DNA of 41,916 bases from Nitrospirota bacterium (GTDB lineage: Bacteria > Nitrospirota > Nitrospiria > Nitrospirales > Nitrospiraceae): NCBI GenBank assembly GCA_013388555.1, contig JACAFD010000173.1, forward strand, positions 1 to 41,916, read 5' to 3'. Below are positions 24,941 to 34,326 of this stretch, piece after piece. The notes beneath the pieces were generated by a model. That model ran no database searches. It worked only from the letters and a program-made list of their open reading frames with translations, and was not told the DNA's origin. The position numbers and the translations under genes are program-made. How positions within the stretch are numbered: position 1 is the stretch's first letter; each line of letters opens with the position of its first letter.

Positions 24941-26187
24941 AAGTCCAACGACACCTGCCCCCAACTGCAGCACCGTTAGGTCTCCCTGATCTGGTAAAGG
25001 GGGTCGTGGGCTTGCTGCGTCCTGCTCGCGCATGCGCAAAGCTGGAGTCGGAACTCAAGAGTTACTTCGGGGTTCGGCATGTCTTTCTCCTGACCTCTGG
25101 TAAGGCAGCGTTAGCCACGGTTCTGAAGAGTATGAAGGCCCGCTCGTCCCGGCGACAGGTCATCATACCGGCCTACACCTGCTACTCAGTCCCCGCCGCT
25201 GTCCACAAAGCCGGGCTCGAGGTTGTCCTGTGCGATGTAAACCCGCACAGCCTCGATTTCGACCTCGCCAAGCTGCAGGCTACTGTGGGGGAGAATACTC
25301 TAGCCATTGTCACACCTCATTTGTTCGGTCAACCAGCGGACCTCAAGAGCGTCACAGCGATCGCCAAGCCGTCCGGCGTATTTGTCATCGAGGATGCGGC
25401 TCAGGCGATGGGAGGTCGAGATCGCGGCCAATGGCTTGGCACACAGGGAGATGTCGGGTTTTTCAGCCTTGGCAGGGGGAAAAATGTCTCGGCCGGGTCC
25501 GGGGGAGTAATCGTCACGAATTCGGATAGTGTGGCCGATGGGCTGTCTATCGTGTATAAGGGGTTGCCTGTAGAACCGGTATCCGGTTTGCTCGCGAACG
25601 CCCTCACAGTTGTCGCCACCAAAATGCTCCTTCACCCCCTGCTGTATTGGCTGCCTGCGGGATTACCTTTCCTGGGTCTAGGTGAAACCAAGTACTCCCT
25701 GGATTATCCGGTCTGCCGGATGGACGGGATGCGAGCAGGATTGCTTTCTTCGTGGAGGAGCCGGCTCGAAGAGTCGAACCGATGCCGAATCAAGACAAGT
25801 CAACTGTTCCGGAGGAGGCTTCCCTTGTTCGTTCAAACATGTGGCGCCGACCCATCTGATCAATCGGCCTACCTGCGCCTTCCCCTGCTGCTGCCAACTG
25901 CGCAACAAAAGGCAGCGCTGTGTCTCATCGCCAAAAACTGCGGGCTGGGTGTGAGTGCCTCTTACCCTGCGCCGGTCTCCATGATTCCTGAGGTTGCGTC
26001 CACATATCAGTCACAGCGCTTCCCGGGGGCTGAGGCCTTGGCGGCCCGGCTGGTGACGTTGCCGCTGCACTGCTATGTCACGGAAGACGATGTCGATCGA
26101 ATCGCTATGGCCGTCAGCCGGTTTTCCGGCGAAGCTAAGGAGGCCGTCGCTCAAGGGTACAAGCAGACGTGTGTCTCAGCCAAGTGA
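24937..26187 (+). CDS. DegT/DnrJ/EryC1-like aminotransferase
   Basis: PLP-dependent fold-type I sugar aminotransferase-like protein of about 416 aa. Features are LTSGKAALATVL near residue 52, the catalytic Asp in EDAAQAMGG (D153) and the PLP Schiff-base lysine in SLGRGKNVSAGSGG (K182). The family usually makes aminosugars from nucleotide-linked ketosugars. It differs from standard members by a hydrophobic insertion around residues 210-240. The GTG at 24937 overlaps the FemAB stop (GTGA); an ATG at 24874 is possible but would overlap by 67 bp. Pairing with a FemAB-like gene fits a path from keto- to amino- to N-acyl sugar. Confidence 0.85.
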   Translation: MKVQRHLPPTAAPLGLPDLVKGVVGLLRPARACAKLESELKSYFGVRHVFLLTSGKAALATVLKSMKARSSRRQVIIPAYTCYSVPAAVHKAGLEVVLCDVNPHSLDFDLAKLQATVGENTLAIVTPHLFGQPADLKSVTAIAKPSGVFVIEDAAQAMGGRDRGQWLGTQGDVGFFSLGRGKNVSAGSGGVIVTNSDSVADGLSIVYKGLPVEPVSGLLANALTVVATKMLLHPLLYWLPAGLPFLGLGETKYSLDYPVCRMDGMRAGLLSSWRSRLEESNRCRIKTSQLFRRRLPLFVQTCGADPSDQSAYLRLPLLLPTAQQKAALCLIAKNCGLGVSASYPAPVSMIPEVASTYQSQRFPGAEALAARLVTLPLHCYVTEDDVDRIAMAVSRFSGEAKEAVAQGYKQTCVSAK

Positions 26188-26250
26188 TGCGGGAGCCCTG
26201 CCACGATCGAATGCAGGCGGGGAACCAGCCGAAACAAGCGGGTGCTACCG

Positions 26251-27384
26251 ATGGGCAATGAAATTATTTTTTGGTTGTCGTTGGGGTTGGTGGGCTATGC
26301 ATATTTCGGATACCCGCTCCTGCTCGGCGTGATGTCCTTGTTCAGGGCCCGCGAAGTGGTGAAGGCCGATATTACGCCGTCTGTGACGTTCGTGATCACA
26401 GCCTATAACGAAGAAGAGAGGATTACGGAAAAACTGGACAATAGCCTCAAGCTGTCGTATCCGAAGGAACTGCTTGAAATTATTGTTGCCTCCGACTGCT
26501 CGTCCGACAGGACGGACGACCTTGTGCGGTCATATGAGGATCGAGGAGTAAGGCTCATTCGGGCTCCTATCAGAAAAGGGAAGGAGGGAACGCAACAACT
26601 CGCTGTGCGGGCCGCAAGGGGGGAAATTTTAGTGTTCTCCGATGCCGCCACCATTCTCCCGGAGAATGCCGTCAGGAATATCGTCGGCAATTTCTCTGAT
26701 GCGACGGTCGGGTGTGTGAGTAGCCAGGATCGATTCATCGATGAAGAGGGGCGCATCAGCGGAGAAGGGGCCTATGTCAGATACGAGATGTTCCTCCGCG
26801 TGCTCGAAACCCGCGTAAATTCCCTCGTCGGCCTGAGCGGGTCATTTTTTGCTGCGAGGAGGACGGTCTGTGAACCGTGGGCGGACGATCTGCAGAGTGA
26901 TTTTAATACGCTCCTCAATTCAGTGGCTTCGGGTATGCGAGGGGTGTTGGATCAGTCGAGCATCGGCTATTACCGGAATCTGGCCAACGAGAAGCAAGAG
27001 TATCAAAGAAAGGTTAGAACAGTGTTGAGAGGTCTGTCGGTGATAGCACGGAGACGGGGAATGCTGAATCCGTTCCGCCACGGCGTATTTTCCTGGCAAC
27101 TATTCAGCCATAAATTATGCCGCTGGTTGGTTCCCTTCGGACTCATCGCCGCGTTCCTGAGCAATCTTGTGCTCGCTTCACAGGCGAAGGTTTATGCAGT
27201 CATGTTGGCCCTCCAACTCTGCTTCTATGGCATCGCAGTTGTTGGGAACATCTCTTCGATTGCCTGTCGGTCGCTTGTGAAGCTCGCGGCGTTCTTCGTG
27301 CTGGTCAATGTGTCGATTCTGGAGGCATGGGTTCGCTTTTTCAAGGGGCATAGAGTTGTGGCCTGGCAATCCTCAAGGCGTTGA
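26251..27384 (+). CDS. Membrane glycosyltransferase, GT2 family
   Basis: Family 2 glycosyltransferase of 377 aa with an N-terminal membrane helix (about residues 5-25) and two to three C-terminal helices, the layout of processive or EpsO-like enzymes. The GT-A core shows TFVITAYNEEERI, the nucleotide-sugar site ASDCSSDRTDDLV and the DxA-like metal site FSDAATILPENA. A later LSGSFFAARR stretch is near the acceptor site. It adds a sugar from a nucleotide donor at the cytoplasmic face. Start: ATG 26251 is preferred to GTG 26242. It ends block C, followed by 200 bp without a gene. Confidence 0.91.
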   Translation: MGNEIIFWLSLGLVGYAYFGYPLLLGVMSLFRAREVVKADITPSVTFVITAYNEEERITEKLDNSLKLSYPKELLEIIVASDCSSDRTDDLVRSYEDRGVRLIRAPIRKGKEGTQQLAVRAARGEILVFSDAATILPENAVRNIVGNFSDATVGCVSSQDRFIDEEGRISGEGAYVRYEMFLRVLETRVNSLVGLSGSFFAARRTVCEPWADDLQSDFNTLLNSVASGMRGVLDQSSIGYYRNLANEKQEYQRKVRTVLRGLSVIARRRGMLNPFRHGVFSWQLFSHKLCRWLVPFGLIAAFLSNLVLASQAKVYAVMLALQLCFYGIAVVGNISSIACRSLVKLAAFFVLVNVSILEAWVRFFKGHRVVAWQSSRR

Positions 27385-27544
27385 TGATGTCGAGTACGGA
27401 ACCTGCCGGATGAACAGGAAGAGCCTGAGACCCGTCATATCGAGTCGGGCCGAGGAAGAACGTGGAGGCGCCTGCGTAACGTCGGTCGAAGAGTATCGCA
27501 TTGTGCCTCGTGACCGGAGAGGGCAATGGTGGAGGCATGCTGCA

Positions 27545-27562
27545 GGAATCCATCAGGATTCC
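27545..27562 (+). other. Perfect 7-bp hairpin just before the MBL-fold gene
   Basis: GGAATCC (27545-27551), loop ATCA, GGATTCC (27556-27562). It lies in the 5' leader of the MBL-fold gene, ending 22 bases before its ATG and about a dozen bases before its Shine-Dalgarno. It might affect translation or mRNA stability, but could also be an operator-like palindrome or chance. Confidence 0.3.
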
Positions 27563-27584
27563 ACGATGCCCTGGGAGGGGGAAC

Positions 27585-28949
27585 ATGGAACTGGGCTTTG
27601 ACACAATCGGAAATGCAACCGTCGTGTGTTACGACAAGGGTCCCATCCTGGCTACCGACCCGTGGCTGTCTAACACCGCATATTTTGGAAGCTGGACGAT
27701 GTCCCACGACATACCGGAGGAACAGCGACAAGCTGTTCTGCGTTGCAAGTATGCGTGGGTCTCTCACGGCCATCCTGACCACTTGTGTGTCGATTCGCTC
27801 AAGCAGTTGGGGGCGGAATCGATTCTGCTGCCAGACCATCAAGGGGGGCGCATTCAGCGTGATCTCGAAGCCCTGGGTCTGCACGTGCGAATTCTCAAGA
27901 GCCGTGTCTGGCATCAGTTGTCCGACCGGATTCGTGTCATGTCGATTGCAGATTATAATCAGGACGCCGTGTTGCTCATCGATGTCGGGGGGCGGCTTAT
28001 TCTGAATTTCAATGATGCGGGAGACCGGGGATGGGGAGCCTTCGTCAAAGCCATTTCCCGCGAGTATCCGATAAGGTTTCTTCTGAAGCTGGGCGGGTTT
28101 GGTGATGCGGACATGATCAACTTATTCGAGGAGAACGGGGCCAGGATTGTTCCCCGTTCCAGGGAGCGGGAACAACTCGGTTCCGTCATGGCCGTAGAGG
28201 CGGATTTATGGGGTGCCAGGTTCGTTGTGCCGTTTAGCTCCATGCATAAATATCAGCGGATGGACAGCATATGGGCGAACCCCTATACGGCTGACGCCGA
28301 CGACTATCGGACAGGGTTTGAATCGAAGACGAGTGAATTGTTGCCGGCGTTTATTCGTTACGACTGCCTCAAGGATTCCGTCGAGGTCATTAATCCTCCT
28401 GAAAAAGCGGTTCAGGTACATGCGCCTGAGGAGTTCGGAGATAATTGGAAAGATCTCCTCACAGCCGATGACGTCAGAATATTACGGAATTACTTTAGCT
28501 CTGTCGCACATCTCCATGAACAATTTGATTTTTTAAATATCAGAGTTGGTGGTCGTGACAACATGATCGAGCTTGCCGTGAGAAAGTTCGATCGGGGTAT
28601 CACATTTGAAGTCCCGAGGACGTCGCTAATGACTGCGGTCCAGTATGAGGTATTCGACGATCTGTTGATCGGTAACTTTATGAAAACGACCTTGCACGGC
28701 CGGTTCGGTGAGGAGAGGCTCTACCCTGATTTCACTCCCTATGTCGCCAAATACGGAGACAATGGGAAAGCGAGAACCAACGAAGAACTGGAAGCGTACT
28801 TTAGGGCATATAGGCGACGGGCGCCAGTAGACTATTTTCGTCATGTCCTGGAATCAGGCAGCCGGCATGCGGTGATGGCCATTCTGCGAACAGATTCGTC
28901 GGCATATCGGACAATCTCCCGTGTGTATCATTTTATTACAGCAGCGTGA
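27585..28949 (+). CDS. MBL-fold metallohydrolase-like protein
   Basis: A 454-aa protein with an N-terminal metallo-beta-lactamase fold: metal site SHGHPDH (60-66), an upstream ATDPWLSN strand, and FNDAGDRGW further on as a candidate bridging-Asp site. The C-terminal half (about residue 260 on) is not recognised. It has neither a signal peptide nor a membrane helix. UlaG-like and CMP-Neu5Ac hydroxylase-like MBL proteins share the short N-terminal layout, so hydrolysis or oxidation of a sugar or lactone are options, but I do not assign one. Start ATG 27585 follows GGGAGGGGG, which excludes the longer frame from 27501. It opens block D. Confidence 0.8.
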   Translation: MELGFDTIGNATVVCYDKGPILATDPWLSNTAYFGSWTMSHDIPEEQRQAVLRCKYAWVSHGHPDHLCVDSLKQLGAESILLPDHQGGRIQRDLEALGLHVRILKSRVWHQLSDRIRVMSIADYNQDAVLLIDVGGRLILNFNDAGDRGWGAFVKAISREYPIRFLLKLGGFGDADMINLFEENGARIVPRSREREQLGSVMAVEADLWGARFVVPFSSMHKYQRMDSIWANPYTADADDYRTGFESKTSELLPAFIRYDCLKDSVEVINPPEKAVQVHAPEEFGDNWKDLLTADDVRILRNYFSSVAHLHEQFDFLNIRVGGRDNMIELAVRKFDRGITFEVPRTSLMTAVQYEVFDDLLIGNFMKTTLHGRFGEERLYPDFTPYVAKYGDNGKARTNEELEAYFRAYRRRAPVDYFRHVLESGSRHAVMAILRTDSSAYRTISRVYHFITAA

Positions 28950-29033
28950 TGGTAGTGATGCGAAGGGGTAGCGGGGACCAGGCTCCGCTCATGCTGCGCA
29001 TCCCGAACGTCCTGTGGCAATAGAGGCGTACCA

Positions 29034-30152
29034 GTGGAGCCTTACACAATTCTCCATACCATTGACAGTGAAGGGCCCGGGGGGGCCGAAACCGTCGTGT
29101 TCAATCTGGCCACGCGGCTGGACATAACCCGGTTTCGGTCGATTGTCCTGGTTTCCCCCCACTCCTGGTTGAGCTCGCGGCTCAGAGAACAGGGTGTTCC
29201 CGTTATTGAGATGTCGTGGAAGGTCTGGTGGGATCTTCGCGGGCCCTGGAAAATGATCGACGTCGTCCGCAAGCACAAGGTCGACCTTATCCATTCCCAT
29301 TTGCCGGCCCAAAATTTCTATAGCTGCCTTGTCGGTGGCATCACCCGTACGAAGACATTGGCGACCTACCATGGCCCCGTTGAGCTCGAGTGGTCGCAGA
29401 ATCTCAAAGGTAGGCTTCGGCTGTGGTTTGTCAGGAGAGCTGCCGATGGTGTCGTTGTTGTCTGCGACTTGGTCAAGCGATTACTTGTGAGGCTCGGATT
29501 TGAGAAGGATCGCATTATTCGTGTCTATAACGGAATTGACTCCTCTCCCTATGCGTCCCACGAACAACCGTCCCTGCGCCGTGAACTAGGGTTGCCTCAA
29601 GGACAAAAACTAGTCGGGATGATCGCCAATGTCAGGCCGTCCAAAGGGTATGACGTGTTCGTCCGGGCGTGCGCCGAGGTTTGTAAGAAGCATTCTGATG
29701 TCACGTTCCTGGCTGTGGGGCATGTCGACGAGGAAGTGGCAGCCCCCATCAAGCGCATGTGCGGGCAACTCTCGCTCGGCAACCAGTTCAGATTTTTGGG
29801 GTTTCGATCCGACGTCAGCCGGATTCTGAAGGAGCTGAACGTCTTCGTACTGGCTTCGACAAGCGAAGGGATGCCCCTCGCAATCCTTGAAGCCATGGCG
29901 GCGGGAACGCCGGTCATATCGACGAACTGCGGGGGTATTCCAGAAGTTATTGACCATGAACGTACGGGATTGCTCGTGCCTCCCTCTGACCACAGCGCTC
30001 TCAGCGAGGCCATCTCCCGGCTGCTCGGCGATCCAGAGTATTCTGGAAAACTTCGGGCACAGGCTCAAGACAAGTTCTACAAGGAATTTACTCTGGACGG
30101 TATGATCGAACGATATGAGAGGCTCTATCGTTCCTACCTAGGGCAAGGATAG
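29034..30152 (+). CDS. Glycosyltransferase, GT4 family
   Basis: Retaining GT-B glycosyltransferase of 372 aa. The N-terminal glycine loop reads LHTIDSEGPGGAETVV, the acceptor domain has VDLIHSHLPAQNFYS, and the donor domain has MIANVRPSKGYDVFV with the EX7E signature in SEGMPLAILEAMAAGTPVIST. It moves a sugar from a nucleotide donor to the growing lipid-linked unit. The start is the GTG at 29034 after AGAGGCG; no better ATG exists nearby. It sits 84 bp after the MBL-fold gene and is followed by 191 bp without a gene. The donor sugar is not predictable. Confidence 0.92.
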   Translation: MEPYTILHTIDSEGPGGAETVVFNLATRLDITRFRSIVLVSPHSWLSSRLREQGVPVIEMSWKVWWDLRGPWKMIDVVRKHKVDLIHSHLPAQNFYSCLVGGITRTKTLATYHGPVELEWSQNLKGRLRLWFVRRAADGVVVVCDLVKRLLVRLGFEKDRIIRVYNGIDSSPYASHEQPSLRRELGLPQGQKLVGMIANVRPSKGYDVFVRACAEVCKKHSDVTFLAVGHVDEEVAAPIKRMCGQLSLGNQFRFLGFRSDVSRILKELNVFVLASTSEGMPLAILEAMAAGTPVISTNCGGIPEVIDHERTGLLVPPSDHSALSEAISRLLGDPEYSGKLRAQAQDKFYKEFTLDGMIERYERLYRSYLGQG

Positions 30153-30343
30153 GGCAGATCGTGGCGCATCACGATGAGTGGGGCCATTCAGGAAGATAGT
30201 TGCGTCGACCCTGCGCCCTCTTCTGCTGCTGACTTCGAGCGCCAGGGGCAGGTGGCGCGGCATGAATGAGCAAAAACTTTGAAACATGCTGCATTCGTGT
30301 ATTCTAGTAGTTCGATAGTTCACGGAAAGAACAGGTCATCTCT

Positions 30344-31453
30344 GTGCAAACCAGAAGCGTATCATCACCGTCCGGCCATGCGTTCGTGTTGCGGAAACGC
30401 AAGGCGCTTTTCGGTAACCTGGCATTGGCGGTCGGTAGTTTCCTTACGGTTGTCGTATTGGCAGAGGTGGCATCATCGCTTTTTCTCCCGCCGCCGATCA
30501 CATGGCGTGACCCCCAAGAACTTTACAACCATGATCCACTGCTCGGGCATGTCCTTGCCCCTGGGCAACATGCCTTTACCCACTCGTTTCCTGTCAGCAC
30601 GAACTCTCATGGATTTCGAGATCGGGAATATCCACTGGTCCCCACTTCCGGGACGGTTCGAATTCTCTGCCTCGGCGATTCGTTGACATTTGGAGACGGT
30701 GTTGCGATTGAGGACACCTATCCGAAGCGGCTTGAGGCGCTCTTACAGGAGAGCGGAGGGCACAAGTTTGAAGTAATTAATACGGGAGTACCTTCGTACG
30801 ATACCTGGCAGGAGATTACGTTTTTCAAGACGAAAGGGGCACAGTTTGAGCCACACATCGTGGTGTTGGGCTTCTACGGAAATGACATTGTTCCGAGACC
30901 GGAGGTTGTCAAGACATCACTATCAAGTGACGGGACGCTAAAGCGAAAAGGATTCGGAGGGGTGTTCCCCGACGAAGTAGTCCACATCCTCAAAGGAAGT
31001 CGCTTTCTCTTGTTCTTGAAGGATCGGATCGGCAAGCTCATTAATTCTATCCAGCCATCCTTAGAGTATCGCCACCAACGGGCCTTGCTGGAAGGTCAGC
31101 CGGATGAGTTTGTCGAACAGGGCTGGCAGGAGGTGGAATCCTCCCTCAAGGAAATGGCGGAGTTGCAGCGAAGGCACGATTTTCGTTTCGTCATCATGGG
31201 TTTTCCCATGGCGGAGCAACTCTTGCACGAACATCCGCAGGCGCAATATCCAGCGAGACTCAAGCGTATTGCTGAAAAGCTCGACATTCCGTTTGTCGAC
31301 CTGCAGCCGGTGTTCAAGCGTGAGTTCGAAGGATTTGGGTCGCTGTTTATCGAGTGGGACGGTCATCCCAATCCGCGGGCGTATCGCATTGTAGCGGAGG
31401 AGCTTTCTCGTGTTCTCTTGCCGATGCTGAAGGAGCAACAGGGGAGTTCATGA
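30344..31453 (+). CDS. Membrane-anchored SGNH/GDSL hydrolase 1
   Basis: A 369-aa protein with one N-terminal membrane helix (about residues 22-45) and a periplasmic SGNH domain. Block I is CLGDSLTFGDGV (Ser113), block III is GFYGNDI (Asn), and the C-terminal catalytic pair is in EWDGHPNP (Asp/His). SGNH proteins in exopolysaccharide loci remove or transfer O-acyl groups on the exported glycan. It shares NSHGFRDREY with the last gene of the window. The GTG start at 30344 has no strong Shine-Dalgarno. Its stop overlaps the next SGNH gene by four bases, so the pair is co-translated. Confidence 0.87.
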   Translation: MQTRSVSSPSGHAFVLRKRKALFGNLALAVGSFLTVVVLAEVASSLFLPPPITWRDPQELYNHDPLLGHVLAPGQHAFTHSFPVSTNSHGFRDREYPLVPTSGTVRILCLGDSLTFGDGVAIEDTYPKRLEALLQESGGHKFEVINTGVPSYDTWQEITFFKTKGAQFEPHIVVLGFYGNDIVPRPEVVKTSLSSDGTLKRKGFGGVFPDEVVHILKGSRFLLFLKDRIGKLINSIQPSLEYRHQRALLEGQPDEFVEQGWQEVESSLKEMAELQRRHDFRFVIMGFPMAEQLLHEHPQAQYPARLKRIAEKLDIPFVDLQPVFKREFEGFGSLFIEWDGHPNPRAYRIVAEELSRVLLPMLKEQQGSS

Positions 31454-32709
31454 ATATGTTTACCAAGGAATCATGGGCTATGGCTGAGGCCAGCTCCCCG
31501 GACAAACAGGACCTGAAGGATCGCCCCATGGCTGCTACGCGAAAGCTGACCAGGCTTGTGGCGTACGGTCTCATGGTTCTGTTCGGGATATCAGCGCTCG
31601 AGGTCGCGTCGTATTCATATCTCCGGGTGGTCGAGGGATACGACGGCGAACATCTCATGACCTACGAGTTCGACGAATACAAGAACATTCAGCCGACTCC
31701 GAATTACCATAATACAAAAGGGGTCCATCACAATGCACAGGGGTTCCGGGAAGATTCCGACACCTCACGCGAAAAGGACGCGGACACCTATCGGATCTTT
31801 ATTATGGGTGGGTCGACCGCATACGGCCTCCAGTCAATGTCAAAATTCGGGCAGGACCAATACTCCATTATCCGGAACAGCGAAACGATCGACGCATACC
31901 TGGAGGAATATCTCCGTGGTAGGGCAGGAAATAAGAAGGTCGAAGTGATCAATGCTGCGATTACCAGCCAGTATAGCCATCACCATTTGATCTACCTGAA
32001 CCAGACCATTCTGAAATTCCATCCTGACATGGTGGTCTTTATCGATGGATATAACGACTACTTTCAGTACGTGAAGGGATTTGACCAGTTCCGTGACTAT
32101 GGATATCAGGAACGGGCTCATCTCTATCTGGGACCTCCGACAATTGAAGCCTGGGCCGGGTACATGGGTTGGTGGTTGTTCAGGAAGAGCCACTTCATCC
32201 ATGTGGCAAGTAAGACGCTGCGCCCGATTTGGGTGAGCATCAGGTCGATCGGGGGAACACGTGCGCGCATCGATGTGGAAGATGCGCTCCACAATCTCGA
32301 GATCAATGCGAAGGCGAATTTCCTCAAGATGGTTGAACGGAATTCTCTCATTCTGCGGCATGAAAAAGTCGTGCCGGTGTTTGTGTTGCAGCCCGAGCTC
32401 GCGTTTAAGCAAAGCAAAGTGTTGTCGCCGTTGGAGCAACAGATTTATGCGGAGTTGGACCAGCAGTGGCAGGAGAATTTTGTGGAATTCAAGAACCGAG
32501 CACGGCCGCTGGTTGTTGATTACCTTCAAAAAAGTACGACCCGAACTGGTTCAGTGTTTCTCGACATGACAGATATATTCGGTGGTTTTGGCGGGGATGC
32601 CTACACGGACTATTGCCATTTGACACCCATGGGAAATAAGAGGCTGGCGGAGAAAATCGGGGAGCAGATACTGCCTCTTATGGTCGCCAAGCCTGCTTCC
32701 AATGCCTAA
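31450..32709 (+). CDS. Membrane-anchored SGNH-like hydrolase 2 (GGST type)
   Basis: A 419-aa protein with an N-terminal anchor (about residues 32-52) and an SGNH-like domain. Block I reads FIMGGSTAYG (Ser122): the usual Asp before the nucleophile is Gly, a known variant. Block III is FIDGYNDYF, and the C-terminal catalytic pair is TDYCHLTPMGN. ATG 31450 overlaps the previous stop (ATGA) and has GGGGAG upstream; ATG 31456 is an alternative. It is the second of two tandem SGNH genes, suggesting two different ester positions or an acetylase/esterase pair. The roughly 80-bp spacer after it leads to the ligase/polymerase gene. Confidence 0.84.
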   Translation: MNMFTKESWAMAEASSPDKQDLKDRPMAATRKLTRLVAYGLMVLFGISALEVASYSYLRVVEGYDGEHLMTYEFDEYKNIQPTPNYHNTKGVHHNAQGFREDSDTSREKDADTYRIFIMGGSTAYGLQSMSKFGQDQYSIIRNSETIDAYLEEYLRGRAGNKKVEVINAAITSQYSHHHLIYLNQTILKFHPDMVVFIDGYNDYFQYVKGFDQFRDYGYQERAHLYLGPPTIEAWAGYMGWWLFRKSHFIHVASKTLRPIWVSIRSIGGTRARIDVEDALHNLEINAKANFLKMVERNSLILRHEKVVPVFVLQPELAFKQSKVLSPLEQQIYAELDQQWQENFVEFKNRARPLVVDYLQKSTTRTGSVFLDMTDIFGGFGGDAYTDYCHLTPMGNKRLAEKIGEQILPLMVAKPASNA

Positions 32710-32788
32710 ATACTAACCTGGGCAACTCTCCGTGCTATTTGAAAAAGCACAGGTGCCACAGGCCCTGGGTTGGTGAGGGGCAAGACGG

Positions 32789-34270
32789 GTGTTTGCTGCG
32801 AGAGGGAGAGAGAGGAATGGACTTTTGAACCAATCAACTATGGGAACTGTATCGGCAAGACTACGAATGGGCCGGGCTGAAGGGCTCAATAGGGCCGCTT
32901 CTGATAGCAAGGCTGCACCCTTTGAGGGGACTCCCGCTCGAATTATGTTCGTCTACGTCATGTGGTTCTTTGTATGGTACGAACCGGATTGGCTGTTGGA
33001 GGCCGTAGGAGGGGGCACTGTCCTCGTGAAGCTCTACGCCGCGCTGTTTATTCCGGTGTGTGCGTTGTTGTGGACTCGTTTTCGGCGGGATGCCTTGTTC
33101 TGGCCTTATTTGGTGATGATCGGGATTTTTCTTGTGTGGCTGCCTTTTGTATTGAATCGTGGTTTTTTGATTAATGGCTTCGGGAAGGTAGTGCAGTATT
33201 CTCTTCTCACTGCACTGACCATATCTGTCCTGGAAACACCGCAACAGGTCAATCTGTTATTGAAACTCTTCCTGTTGCAGTTTCTCTGGTTTGGTATTCA
33301 GGGGCTTCCCTGGGCAGGAGTGCCATGGCACCAGAACCTTTCGAACGACGACTCGTTCGGTCCATTCATGACGATCGGGCTTGGGTTTGCCTACTATGTG
33401 GCCATGGGAACCACCATTACGAAGTATCGCTACCTGGGTTTCTTCATTTGCCTTTTAGGCGTAGCGGGAACCGTCGTATCTTTCGCCCGCGGAGCCATCA
33501 TCGGGCTGTGTGTGGTGCTTGCCATGCTCGCAATCCGTACGCCAAAAAAAATGGCTTTTCTCGGTTACGGCGCGTTGCTCGCTGTGACCGGGCTGGTCGT
33601 AATCATGGTCGCGTTTCCGAACGGGGAGTTCTGGGATGAAATGGCGACGATCAGCGAGGAAGGGACCAGTGCAGGGACTGGATTGCAGCGATGGGTCATG
33701 TGGCAAGCAGCGGGCGAACTATTTTTGACTAATCCTATCCTTGGAGTGGGCCCGGGGAATTTTGGCCCTGCTGCGACCGAGTACTTCACGGAGCGAGGTG
33801 TGACAAACATGGGGAGTACCTTCGATACTCCTGACAAGATGTACATGATGGCGCTGCACAATGACTATGTGCAGGTGATGGTCGAGCAGGGGTTTGTCGG
33901 GCTGTTTGCGCTCGCCTCCGTCTTCGTCTACTTTTTCAAATGTGTGAGGTATCTCCGCTCGGACGTTGTGCAAAAGGCCTGGATGAATCAAACAGAAGGG
34001 TTTATTGATCCGCGCAATCTTGCCCTAGGTCTAGAAGCTGCCATGATTGGGTTCATGGTGTCATCGGTTTTCTACCCGCAACTGTTCATCAATTATTGGA
34101 TGTGGTCGATCATGATGCTGGCCCTCTTGTCATCGACTATTGCTCGAAGAATGATTGAAGGGAAGGCTGGTGCTGGGAGGCCTTCATTTCGCAGCGGAGC
34201 GCGCAGAACAGCCTTGGAACCCCCGATGATGGAGAGCCATGAAGCTGTACCAAAGACCAACGTGGTTTAA
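32789..34270 (+). CDS. O-antigen ligase/polymerase-like membrane protein (Wzy_C)
   Basis: Polytopic protein (about 10-12 helices, up to 493 aa) of the WaaL/Wzy/PEP-CTERM-ligase superfamily. It either polymerises repeat units or links the glycan to an acceptor at the periplasmic face. Family marks are SFARGAIIGL, the GVGPGNFGP turn, and HNDYVQVMVEQGFVGLFAL, which holds the conserved His of the large periplasmic loop. The start is uncertain: GTG 32789 has GAGGGG eight bases upstream; TTG 32825 and ATG 32840 are alternatives and only change an unconserved leader. With Wzx present, it is the likely Wzy partner. Confidence 0.87.
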   Translation: MFAARGRERNGLLNQSTMGTVSARLRMGRAEGLNRAASDSKAAPFEGTPARIMFVYVMWFFVWYEPDWLLEAVGGGTVLVKLYAALFIPVCALLWTRFRRDALFWPYLVMIGIFLVWLPFVLNRGFLINGFGKVVQYSLLTALTISVLETPQQVNLLLKLFLLQFLWFGIQGLPWAGVPWHQNLSNDDSFGPFMTIGLGFAYYVAMGTTITKYRYLGFFICLLGVAGTVVSFARGAIIGLCVVLAMLAIRTPKKMAFLGYGALLAVTGLVVIMVAFPNGEFWDEMATISEEGTSAGTGLQRWVMWQAAGELFLTNPILGVGPGNFGPAATEYFTERGVTNMGSTFDTPDKMYMMALHNDYVQVMVEQGFVGLFALASVFVYFFKCVRYLRSDVVQKAWMNQTEGFIDPRNLALGLEAAMIGFMVSSVFYPQLFINYWMWSIMMLALLSSTIARRMIEGKAGAGRPSFRSGARRTALEPPMMESHEAVPKTNVV

Positions 34271-34326
34271 GACGTAACTCGGCCTGTAAGAAAAAGGCCT
34301 CGTTGTGGTCGCGGGAGGGCGGCACC

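Noticed and set aside
30279-30305. Promoter-like TTGAAA and TATTCT boxes before SGNH gene 1
   Set aside because: The spacer is only 15 bp and no other support exists, so it is not listed as a feature.
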